From Chloromonas sp. AAM2 (Eukaryota; Chlorophyta; Chlorophyceae; Chlamydomonadales; Chlamydomonadaceae): a stretch of 19,352 nucleotides of DNA. The notes below the pieces were generated by a model, which searched no databases, had not been told where the DNA came from, and was given only the letters and a program-made list of their open reading frames with translations. Both the position numbers and the translations under genes were made by a program. The stretch covers positions 1-19,352 of the forward strand of contig QAXH01001385.1 in NCBI GenBank assembly GCA_004335635.1, read 5' to 3'. Of the stretch, positions 1 to 9,280 are shown piece after piece; within the stretch, counting starts at the first letter, position 1; each line of letters opens with the position of its first letter.

Positions 1-1690
1 CCTGCAGCCTAGATGCCAGTGTTCCGGGCCCTGCTCTTTGGCAACTGCTGCAGTTTGGCTGTCGCTGTTCTCTGACGTGTTCTGTACACAGGCAGTCATA
101 CATAAAATTCGGTCAAGTGTTGCGACCAAATGTATGATTTGTTTAGCTGCACACACAGGAGTGTGTGGTGTTCTGCACGTGCCAGTGCTCTCAGTGTTGA
201 CATGGCGCAACTATTTACAACCGACTGTGCTCCCGCATCAGCCGCTCCACCTGACAAGCAGGGTGCACAGGCTTAGGGGCAACCCTGCAAGGCACACGAT
301 GTCCCCTGAACAGGGGCATCAGATCACTGTACACACCAAACTCAAAACCACGTTTGGGGATACTGCGCGAGATCTGTTCATGAATTGCAAATGAATTGCG
401 AGGCAGAGAGTTTATGATGTGACTCATGCACTTGACACTCTGGACTAGCCATCAAGGTGATCACCTGGTACCCTGAGAGAGCTCTTGCTTAGATTTATCG
501 GCTGGATTGGTACTCATTTGGATTCACATCCTATAGACTTTAATGGCCAGTACGGAAGGCACCTGATTTGCTTGGCTACAGCCCAGGTTTTCCTGTCTTT
601 TCTAGAACGAGCACGAAAGGAGAACAAAAAGGCGATTGAGTGTGAGGACAAAATCTGGAAGAAGACGTCCGTTTGGCATGGCATTCGCGCACTATTGAAC
701 AGTGGCGCACACTCAGCAGGCCGTTTGTTGGAATGCATTTGTGAGTTGATCATTTGGCCACTTGTACGTACGGTGCATGGAAATGCCTTGCTACGGTTTT
801 CGTGGGCGAGGCACACCACACTGTGTTGCAAGCAGGTCAACGGGGATGGCACATGTTGCCCTGGGCCAAATGGAGTCAGTTCACAACGAAGTTTTGAATC
901 TGGGCGGTGCAGCCACATCGGAATGTTCTAAACTGCTAACAGGGGGTGCCGAGGATGCTCATGTCCAGCTAGGAAATCCTAGCCACAAGGCTAGCAGACT
1001 TACTAGCTCGTATGCCAATACCCAGTTTCTATTGCAACTGTCAACTTTTATGTTGGTCTTGGTGACCTGTGGGTATCAGCAAGATGTTGGCTCTGTATCC
1101 TAGCACACCACACTATTATGATGCATTGCCCAGGAGCTGGCAGCCCATTAAATGCATCCAGCCAAGGAAAGACATGCATACATGCTAGCTTGCCACCGAA
1201 GAGCCAGACGGCCTGATCCAACACATGCATCATAAGATAGGAATCAGTAACGCAATGGGCACTTTTGACTGCCGTTAATGGAGTTGTTGTCAGGCGCGTA
1301 ATTCTTGGAAGGATATTGTGTCTAGCTGCAGTACCGTGGGTTGAACCATGAAAAGCCATGTGATGATGATGATGATGATGATGAATGTAGATGTAGCACG
1401 TCCCTGTTATCAGGCTAGTACAGATGCATCAGTTGGCCTGTCTATCAATCTGTTGTGCATATCTTCAGCAGCCCTCCGCGATCTAATTAAACACACTCTG
1501 GCCAGCATCTGCATTGATGCTACTCAACCCATGCACATTTATCGTTTTCTCTGAAGATGTCTTACGACCTGTCTATCTTGTCTGCTGTGTGAATGTACCC
1601 AACTGTGAGGTCTGCGAGATCTGATGATCTTGGTGCGGCCTGCTGTGGCAAGCGATGCTATGCTGCAGGTGCTGTAGTGGCAGCCAAGGT
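1..1690. other. Region with no supportable gene
   Basis: Several reading frames of 100-150 codons overlap on both strands (for example 485-931 plus and 514-918 minus). None matches a family I recognise, and none could be chained to a neighbour through splice sites with matching phase. The frame at 485-931 opens with TTG rather than ATG. Its middle (about 600-760) reads somewhat like protein, so an exon or a decayed mobile-element fragment cannot be excluded. A TGTAA lies on the minus strand near 213-217, but no minus-strand gene was found for it to serve. The right part, about 1560-1700, lies past the poly(A) signal of the minus-strand gene. Confidence 0.4.
1361..1384. repeat. (TGA)n trinucleotide microsatellite
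   Basis: Eight uninterrupted TGA units lie in otherwise unremarkable non-coding sequence. It is a simple repeat with no visible link to a gene. Confidence 0.9.
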
Positions 1691-1703
1691 TCAAAGCACC
1701 TGC

Positions 1704-1708
1704 TTACA
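1704..1708 (-). terminator. TGTAA poly(A) signal of the RS-domain gene
   Basis: On the minus strand TGTAA lies about 185 nt after the stop codon at 1892-1894. TGTAA is the dominant poly(A) signal in Chlamydomonas and its relatives. The distance gives a normal 3' UTR, and the signal supports the stop at 1892 as the true end of the gene. Confidence 0.65.
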
Positions 1709-1891
1709 TCTCCAATCAAAAAAGGAAGCAAAGAATGGATGTAATGGGTGAAGGTCAACGAAAGAACAGAGACCAAAAAAGAAAAGAAGCATGCACCCGG
1801 GTGGGACATAACCCTCTCCCGTCCCTGTTGATCAACACCACCTTCATCAGCCAGATTTGCGACCAACCAGCCCACAAACCACCCATGCCCT

Positions 1892-4800
1892 TCATTCCCT
1901 GGTGCTTGTGTCCAATTCACTCGTGGAAACTGCAGCAGGAGGTTCCGTTGTTGGTTGAGTTGCTGGTTTGGTTGCTGTTTCGGTTGCTGAAATCACCACA
2001 GCCTCATGTTCAGCGCCTGCCTGCCGCACTTGTTGTTGCGGGCGTGGGTGCAAACCCCGCAGATTTGGCGCTCGCTTGCCGTTCATGATGTAATCAAACG
2101 CATTAGCACCGTCGTCTCTCAAGAACGGTTGAAGCGCCTTCAGGCCCTGCTGCCCGTGCCCTAGCCCAAACCGCTCGTGCCTCGCCGGTCTCTTCACACC
2201 CCATTGCAATGGCTGGGGCTCTGCGAGCGGGGCTCGTTGCCGCTCCTCAGCAGCTGGCTGCAGGGCTCCTTGCAACCCCAGAAGCACGGCTTGCAGGGCC
2301 GTACGTTTCTCCTCTTCAGCGCCTGCTGATGGCGGTTCAGTTGAGGCTGGTCGCTGGCCGGCTGGGGTCTGTGGAGCCTGGGTGGTGTTTGAGGGCGCCT
2401 GCTGCTGCTGCCTCAGCTCCAGGGCCCGGGCGACCCCTGCATAGGAGCAACATGGCAACAGGCCTCATTTGGTGAACGATTCAATCAGATCACTCATTGG
2501 TAATGAGATCTGACTCGATAGAAGCTCCCTCCAGGCAGGAGTCGCTCGCCCCCCTAGCGCCCTGGACCACGAGCCTGAGGTGCTCTGGTTGCAAGCAAAA
2601 AGGCGCTGGCCCCAATAACCCACTCATGCACCGATCAGATTACCAAGGCAGATGCCTGGGCTCACCTGCCTCCTGCAGTTTGTAGAATGTGTTGCCCGGC
2701 CTCTCTGGCGTGTCCTCTTCCTACATGCATCCCCAACAACACGCCTGGCAAAACACCTCAGGTGATGAAGCTCTGCCGCCACAGCGACATCAGCAGTAGA
2801 CTAGGCAGTGGCTGCTTGTCACTCCTGAGGCTAACAACTGCTTATGAATGCGTGCGTGTGACTGGCATCCGGGGCCTTCAGGCATGCATGCATTTCAGAG
2901 ATGACATTAAATCCTGAGTGCAGCCGGCCTGGTCCTACACAGTTTAAGTTGCTGAGGTCGAAGGCCCCCACTGGCAGTCAGAATCATGAAACATTAAATC
3001 ACGCAACCTCTCACATGATGTCCGGCAGTCGTTGATGACACTACCACTAGCACTTGATGACTTATTCCCGCCATCATCCCCTGATGATGAAGTCCGCCCT
3101 CCGCCCCCCTCCTGCCCAACACGTGGTCTGTGTCTTCCTAAATTTGCATGCCTCACCTGGATGATAGCAAGCAGGTCTCTGTTGGCTGACAGGAATGTTT
3201 CCTCGCAAACCACGTTCGAGGGAAACGGACACTTGAGTTGCGTCAGCTTCGCGGGTGCCTGTGCATGCGGCTGCAGCGCCAGAAACGAACACAGCTGGTC
3301 GCAGTACGTTGGCAACAGGCGCTTGTTCCAGGGGCCCTTAAAGAGCGGTGGCTCGCTTGCAGCGGCAGAAGTAGCAGCAGCTGCAGGCACATTGGTGGCA
3401 GTGCCGGCAGGGATAGGGCTTGGGGTCGTGGGTCCTGCCGGGACAGGGCTTGGGGTTGTGGCACCATTAGCGTCCCTTGCTGCATCTGTTGGCTGCACCT
3501 CTGACCCTTGATCTTGCAACTCAAGCGGCGCAGGTGACAAACGTTGCTGTCCTGCTGCTGCTTGCTGCAGTGGTGGTGGTTGAGGTACCGGGGTTTGCAG
3601 CCCGAGACTGAATCCGTGGGGTGGAGGCACGAGCATGAACGTGCCATCGGGCAGCAGGACGGGCATGGGCGGGAGCGGCAGCCACGGCATGGGCGGATGG
3701 CCGCCAGGAAGCGGAAACGCGGGTTGGTTTGGCAGTGGGGACTGGCTTGACACCAGGGGCGGAGGCAGCTGCTGCGGGCCTGGTACCGGCGCTGTGCTTG
3801 CATTTACACCGTCCGTTGCTGGCACTGCCTGTGCTTGACCGGGTCCTGCTGGTTCTGCTGCCGGAGCTGCTGGCGCGACTGCCGCTGCGGCTGTCGCTGC
3901 TGCCGGCGCGGCTGCTGTTGCTGCTGCCACCAGCGTTTGTGACGGCTGCGATGGCAACTCGGCTGGTTCTGACGACCCTCCTGACGCAGCTGCTCCTGGC
4001 GCTGCGGTTGCAGCAGCTGCTGTTGCCGGCGGTCCTTTCGGTTGAGCAATCGCCTTGCGCACTGCTTTGGTGTATCCTTGCCTCAGGTAGAGCGCACTCC
4101 CCTGAATCTGGAACAGCGGCTTAGACTTGGGGCACATGACCACTGCTCGGCTTGAGCCCAGCCACTGTATGAGCTGTATGGGCACGCCCAGCATCCCCTG
4201 GGGCTCAAGCTCCCGCAGGAGAACACCGGCAGGGTGCACACCCTGAGGAAGGGGTATCACCACCAGCAGCATTAGTAAACAGCACGTCGCTTGAGAATGC
4301 ACAAACCGAACAACAGGTATGCTAGTGGGATATCAGTGCGACGAGAGGGGTGGCACCCACCAGGGGTTGGAGTGCATACAGCGCAGGCAGCAGAGTCGCA
4401 AGAGCCTGATGACCATTCCAGGCTTACACAAGCAAGGTGTCTGTGACACGCTGAACAATGGAATGACCGCACAGCTGGCCTGTTGATGTTATGATCATGC
4501 CGCGGGTTCATGACTACGCTGCCTTCTTGTCCTGATTCAGTTTTGACCTGCATGCCAGCTGGGTGAAGTGCGGTATCCGGCAGGCCATACCATACCCTTG
4601 ACACAGACGCACCAACTGACATGCATGGGGTTCGCTCATCATGGTGATGGCTTGGCGCAAGAATCTGATGCTCTGTCGAGATCCGATTATTCCCAAAAAA
4701 GTGTAAAACGTGAAAAGACATCAAACAGCGCAACAACTTCCAATGCAACACGGCTCACACACCTGCAGATGCTGTATGATGGCTGCCTGTATCCATCTGA

Positions 4801-6047
4801 GCAGCCCCGACTTCTCATCCTCCTGGAACCTGGGCTGCTTGAAGGCCGCCAGCTCAGAAAAGCTCAGGAGGTCGACAGGCGCAGCGGGCACGGCGGGAAG
4901 GTCCGGCTCACCGACTAAGGCTTCCAGGGCCAGGTCAGCTAGAAGGTTGGCTGCAAAGGGGTCAGTCTGCGGCTCAATGGGGCCGCTTGGCTGTTCCCTG
5001 TCAATCAGCACGGATCTTGACAGGGCTGTTCTGAATGCGCCTGGTTGAGATGAACGGCCGGCTATTGACTGAGATGTATGTGGGGTGGGTAGAGACCGGT
5101 GACCATTGGCCACGTGGCCAGGCATAGGCTGTTGCCAATCCCCGCGGCTGCCCTGGTCAAAGGGTGAGGCGTTGCGGAACGGCATCAGTTGTGGCGGAAG
5201 GTCGCCATCGGGCGGCAGCGGCGGCTGCTGGGACTGTTGGTGCTGCCAGGAGCGGCTGCCTGCTGAGTCTGTGGGGGGCAGAGGTGGCTGGGGGAACTGC
5301 TGGTTGTCTGGTGGACTGCCGGGGGGAGGCGGAGGCAGCATTGCATGCAGTGCGGGCAGTGGCAGCTCCCAGGGCTCATCTGCAAACTCCTGTGCTGGCC
5401 CTGCGCCAGCGGGCGCTGCACCAAATGCGCTGATCACTGCTCCAGCACCGCTCAAGGCTTGTTCCTGAAAGGACAAGGCACCACTACTGCCAGCCTGTTC
5501 CTTGAGGCGAGCATGGGGTGATCTTGATCTGGACCTGTGACTTGAGTCGGACACACGCCTTGTCCGGGCAAGCAATGCTTTGGAGTCTGAACCGCGGGCT
5601 GTGTGCCGCTCCCTGCGCGGCGGGCTGCTGCTGCGTGGCCGCTTGCCCTCCCTCTGACTTTCCTTGCCGGCGCGACTGTCATCATGCGTACGTGTGGCCC
5701 TGCTCTTATCCTTGGGTGCAGGGCTGGGGCTGCGCTGCTTCTCATTATCTCTCCGCCTGGTTTGGCGTGCCGGGCTTCTGCTGTCATGCGACCGCCTTGT
5801 GTCCCTGCGTCTGTCATTACCCTTGGGGCTTCTACTGTCGCGGCGACGTGAGCTTTTGTGTCTGTCAGCATCCTGCGGACTAGTGCTGCGGTGCTGTCGC
5901 TTTGAATCTCTGCGTCTGTCTATGTTATGTGGGCTCTGACTGTCACGCCGCCTTGCCTCTTTCTGGTTGCCAGCACCATGGGGGCTTATGCTGCGATGCT
6001 TATCCTTCCGCTTGCCAGCAGGGCTGCGGCTGCGTCTGGATGGCTTG

Positions 6048-6080
<33 letters not shown>

Positions 6081-7722
6081 GCTCCTACCTCAGTTGTGAC
6101 ACCTGCAGACGAGGAAACAGAACAGCAGTCGCCACGGCTGGCTAGGCCAAACCTGACTGCTGTCATCAAGAATCAGCATGACGGGCACAGCTACAAGCAT
6201 CAAACCTAGCTTGTCAGGTTGACATGCAGTGGCCAGAGCGTTCGCCTCACAACCTGACAGGCCAACTTCCTGCAGCCGCCACAATTCCTTTCCAAATTCG
6301 TTGTCCTGGTGACCACTGAACCATGACTCGTGCTTCATGGTTCAGTGGTCACCAGGACAGCTTCGAACATCAGTCAAGGCAGCTTTGAATGGGTGGAAAT
6401 GTAAACAGCTGATCACCTCAGTTTGCGTGTTCAACTAAGCACTCCAGGGAACGAGCATTGCCCATGCCCCACATACCAGGATGGTTTGTGTCAGGAGGTT
6501 GCAGGCCTGCTCGTCTGGCAGCCAGCTGCAGCTGTTGGTGCCGGCTCCACTCGGGCAGGCCTCTGACCGCCTTGTCAAACCCTGGGTCCAGTGACACAGT
6601 CACTGCGCCCCAGGCCCCGTACAAAAGCCACCGCAACAGCCCCTCATCAACAGCAGGGTCTGAAGGGTCAACGGACTTGTAGAATTGAGCGTAAGCGGCA
6701 GCGGCGCGGCTGATAGTGTGCAGCTGCCGGGAAACTGCCTCCCGGGTTGGGGGTGGTAGCTTGCTAGCAAGCCACCAGTAGGATAGATCGCATAACAGGC
6801 CCTCCAAGTCGTGAATAGTGCAGGTGTGGAGATCCGTCAAGTCAGAGGGCTTGATCTCCAGCCGTTCAGGGTGCAGCTGCACGAGTAGCCTGTCCGCATC
6901 GTGCGCTGAGGAAGGGTGAGGGTCAGCCGGGGCTGTGGCCTGGCTGGTGTCTGGCGCATGACTGGCAGAGGGGCTGTGCGGGAAAGCGGGGTTTGAGTTG
7001 GGCGTTGCTGATGCGAGTATGGGCCTGAGCACTGGATCGCCCGAGGGGCTGCGCACCACCACCCACAGACCCGATAGCAGGTCATCGGATGAACCTGAGC
7101 ACACAGACAGGGAGAGGGGGCAACGTGTCATTAACTTATGACCAACATGGGCACAGGTCAAGGGCCCAAGGCATTGCTCAGCTCAGGATTTTGACATCGG
7201 CGAGTGCAGCGCTTAACTGTATGCACATGGCTGGATGCGCCCCAACTGGGCACATGTGTCACGGATGCAGCGGCCCTCACCTGCATGGCCCTGCACAGCA
7301 CAGGCAGGGTCTCCCATAGTACGCTGCACATCCAGCATCACCCTCACAAGCTGAGGGGTGGCGTACAGCAGCCGCATGAGCTCAGGACTGAGGCCCACAC
7401 AGTTCAAGCACTCGACCTCTTCAGTGCATGAAGGTGTTGGAGCCGGGGCTGCCTGCAGGGGGTTGGGAACGGCTGGTGAAACGGACCGCATGGGCTGCCT
7501 TGAGCCGTTCAAAGCCATGAGTGTGGTGCCCTCCAGGAGTGCAGGCCATGGCTTGGCTGCATGCTGTGTGGCTGAAGGTCTGTGCATGGCCGTGCATGGT
7601 TTGCACCAGCCCGTTACTGAAGGCGGTGCTACTATTGGCGGCGGCGGAGGGATTGGCTGCAGCAGTGCGTGAGGCTGCTCCTCTGGGCTGATCTCAGCAG
7701 GAGGCAAGGGTTCGAAGAAAAT
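1892..7722 (-). CDS. RS-domain protein with polyQ and possible winged-helix-like modules, multi-exon, 5' end unresolved
   Basis: Six exons chain with canonical GT-AG sites and matching phase: 7281-7722, 6477-7094, 4763-6102, 3157-4242, 2666-2720 and 1892-2436, about 1361 codons. The order is as follows. A Pro-rich N-terminus is followed by a predicted helical region (about 110-350) with no family I recognise. Next come a 10-Gln run and an RS domain (about 373-553) of RRRDS-SP-type repeats like those of splicing factors. Then follow Pro/Gln-rich sequence, a possible winged-helix-like module (about 787-854), an Ala/Pro linker, a second similar module (about 1107-1178) split across the 55-nt exon, and a Gln/Pro/Glu-rich tail. 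The RS domain suggests nuclear RNA processing, but that is inference. The start is uncertain: the frame is open to 7782, its first clear ATG is at 7587, and an upstream exon starting at the ATG at 7910 would also fit in phase. The internal splice joints are firm; the function is not assigned. Confidence 0.75.
5505..6045 (-). other. RS (Arg/Ser-rich) domain within the minus-strand gene
   Basis: About 180 codons carry dense RS, SR, SP and RRRDS units, with occasional Lys, His and Asp. In SR and SR-related splicing proteins such domains are phosphorylated by SRPK and CLK kinases and drive protein-protein contacts in the spliceosome and nuclear speckles. The SP content suggests proline-directed phosphorylation, as in SRRM1-type proteins. 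No RRM or PWI domain was recognised elsewhere in the gene, so it is not a classical SR protein. Confidence 0.8.
6047..6079. repeat. (TGC)n repeat encoding polyglutamine on the minus strand
   Basis: Eleven TGC units read as CAG codons on the minus strand. They give a run of ten glutamines just before the RS domain, inside exon 4763-6102. A pure CAG tract is likely to be variable in length between strains. Confidence 0.9.
6302..6359. repeat. Perfect 25-bp inverted repeat with 8-nt loop (intronic hairpin)
   Basis: The left arm is 6302-6326, the loop 6327-6334 and the right arm 6335-6359. The arms are exact reverse complements over all 25 bases. The repeat lies in the intron 6103-6476 of the minus-strand gene, so the pre-mRNA can fold into a very stable stem. 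The function is unknown. It may be a small-RNA-like hairpin, a remnant of a miniature element, or a splicing-related fold. Confidence 0.95.
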
Positions 7723-8390
7723 CTGGGTTTGATCCTGACCGACATGGGGTCGGGATGCGGAACGAGCATGGCCTGTGACCAGTCAGACAGGTGCACAACT
7801 GTGGGACAGGCTGGTTCAAGCAAGAAGGCTTTCTGTATAAGTGCCTGCTCAGGCAAGGTTCGAATTGCTGTACATGATTGCCCTGTAGCCTGCTCAGAAT
7901 CTGTCAACATGCATGTGCATCAAACCTTAATGTTCCAACGTAAGACAAGTGCATGTGACGGCTGCTGAGCATGTGGCACATCACAACTATTTTGGCCACA
8001 TTTCACCATTGCATACCTCTTGGCTTTGAATCCAGGATCTGGGAATCGCTGGAGTCAAAAAGCCGATCGCAGCGCATGGAGTTCAACGAAAAGTTCCAAG
8101 AGCTATCTTGCTCTCTGCATCAGCGGCAAGGTACACGATGTTAGAGCCGGCCATACCCCAAAGTCTTGTCCAATGTTGTCTCCGAACGGACCGAGAGATT
8201 AACGGTTCCACAAGTAAACTGCTGTGTTGCTCGGTGAGTCACAACCCATTCTTGGGCCGCACGAACTCACTTGAAGAAGCGGCACCACATACCTAGCTTT
8301 TGGTCGCCCAGATAGCGTATGGTTTGATGGGTTTAGCTTGCCTGCGTTAGTGTATGTGCCATATGTGGTGAACTGCTGTGCAATCCCCGG

Positions 8391-8418
8391 CAAACCCTAC
8401 CGTAAGCCCTAACCCTAG
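8391..8418. repeat. Degenerate telomere-like CCCTAA motif
   Basis: Copies of AACCCT and CCCTAACCCT are clustered here. They resemble interstitial remnants of plant or algal CCCTAAA-type telomere repeats but are too few and imperfect to be a telomere. A second short copy (AACCCTAACCCT) lies at 17351-17362. Confidence 0.45.
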
Positions 8419-8423
8419 TAGGG

Positions 8424-8471
8424 GGGTGGTGGTGGTGGTGGTGGTGGTGGTGGTGGTGGTGGTGGTGGTGG
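8424..8471. repeat. (TGG)n microsatellite
   Basis: About fifteen uninterrupted TGG units follow a short G run. The strong G strand bias could favour G-quadruplex or triplex structures. It lies in the intergenic space about 40 bp left of the inverted-repeat element. Confidence 0.95.
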
Positions 8472-8509
8472 GGATAGTATTAATCTCTTTATAACCGGCT
8501 GCCCACAAC

Positions 8510-8618
8510 CAGAAAAGGCGGCTTACATCAGCAGTTTACATCAGGCTAGCTGAAACTGCACAGCACTGTGTGAAAGGGATTTAGAAAGCCAACAGACATC
8601 CACCGGTATGCAGCGACA
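8510..8618 (+). repeat. Left terminal inverted repeat
   Basis: It pairs with 9093-9190. The outermost shared bases are CAGAAA, followed by CGGCTTACATCAGC. It contains a small internal insertion relative to the right arm. Confidence 0.75.
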
Positions 8619-9092
8619 GCAGGTTTTTTTTACATCAGTTTTATATTGCGGCACGCCATGTGCTCCAGCCTGCAAACAGGGAGCATTTCGAAAGTCGGTG
8701 CAGAAATACCGGACGTACAACAGTAACTGAGTCTGGTCCAACAGCAGCACAGTTATTCACAGCTTTAAACCTTTTGAAGCTGCATGGCATCGCTTGGCAT
8801 CGCAATAACCACCAGTTGATTGGTTATCAAGCATTATTTGGGCGCTGCCAGGTTGGAATACGGCCGAATGAGTTATATACATGCACATGCCAGGAAACCT
8901 GCCAGTGACACTGCCGTGTTTGGATAAAGTGCATTAACACCCTGCATTAAAACATTCAAATGGTCAGACCACGAAGACCTTAGCCGACCTTGATCAGTGC
9001 GGTTATTCTTTGCGAGGTGCGGCCCCTGGAACTCGGCGATGCGCGAGACCAGGCGGGTGAATGTGCTTCGAGGGGACCGGCCAATCACATTT

Positions 9093-9190
9093 TGTCGCTG
9101 CACACCGGTGGATGCAGGACAGGTGGGCTCTCTGAATCCCCTTTACACAGTGCTACGCAATTTCGGCTACGCTGATGTAAGCCGTTTCTG
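9093..9190 (-). repeat. Right terminal inverted repeat
   Basis: It is the reverse-complement partner of 8510-8618, without that arm's 14-bp insertion. It lies immediately upstream of the channel gene and may form part of its promoter or 5' leader. Confidence 0.75.
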
Positions 9191-9280
9191 ATCCTGTCAC
9201 TGTCAGACTGGGGGGCGACTTATCTTGTCCCGGTATCCCGGGAATAGACAGGCCGCACTGGCGGGCAGGGAGCGACCCAA

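Larger units (their letters stand above)
7723..8509. other. Head-to-head intergenic segment, possibly including 5' exon(s) of the minus-strand gene
   Basis: No confident gene lies here. A minus-strand ATG at 7910 opens 37 codons up to a GTTGTG donor candidate. Joining it to the acceptor at 7723-7724 preserves phase through a 77-nt intron, so it may hold the first exon of the RS-domain gene. The donor is weak. The rest (about 7911-8390) shows no motif I can name. A telomere-like motif and a (TGG)n repeat lie at its right end. Confidence 0.4.
8510..9190. mobile_element. Non-autonomous element (MITE-like) with long diverged terminal inverted repeats
   Basis: The two ends are imperfect reverse complements over roughly 100 bp. 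Matching blocks are 8519-8532 with 9171-9184 (14/14), 8562-8571 with 9145-9154 (10/10) and 8597-8618 with 9093-9114 (21/22), in colinear inverted order. The left arm carries an extra insertion of about 14 bp that repeats TTACATCAG. The middle of about 475 bp has no recognisable transposase. No clear target-site duplication was seen, consistent with an old insertion. An alternative is an inverted duplication not caused by transposition. The right end is only 90 bp from the channel start codon. Confidence 0.7.

Noticed and set aside
38..394. Open plus-strand frame of 118 codons
   Set aside because: The composition is unlike a protein, it starts with a non-ATG codon, and a minus-strand frame overlaps it. 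It is treated as chance.
485..931. Open plus-strand frame of 148 codons
   Set aside because: It opens with TTG, has no recognisable motif, overlaps an equally long minus-strand frame, and no splice partner was found. It is only mentioned under the gene-free region.
3243..3803. Minus-strand frame of 186 codons
   Set aside because: It is a shadow of the Ala/Pro-rich exon 3157-4242 in another frame.
8424..8471. Possible coding Gly or Trp repeat
   Set aside because: No open exon or splice signals surround it. It is a simple intergenic microsatellite.
8873..9103. Minus-strand frame of 76 codons inside the inverted-repeat element
   Set aside because: It shows no transposase motif and starts within the right repeat. 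It is too short and unsupported to call a gene.
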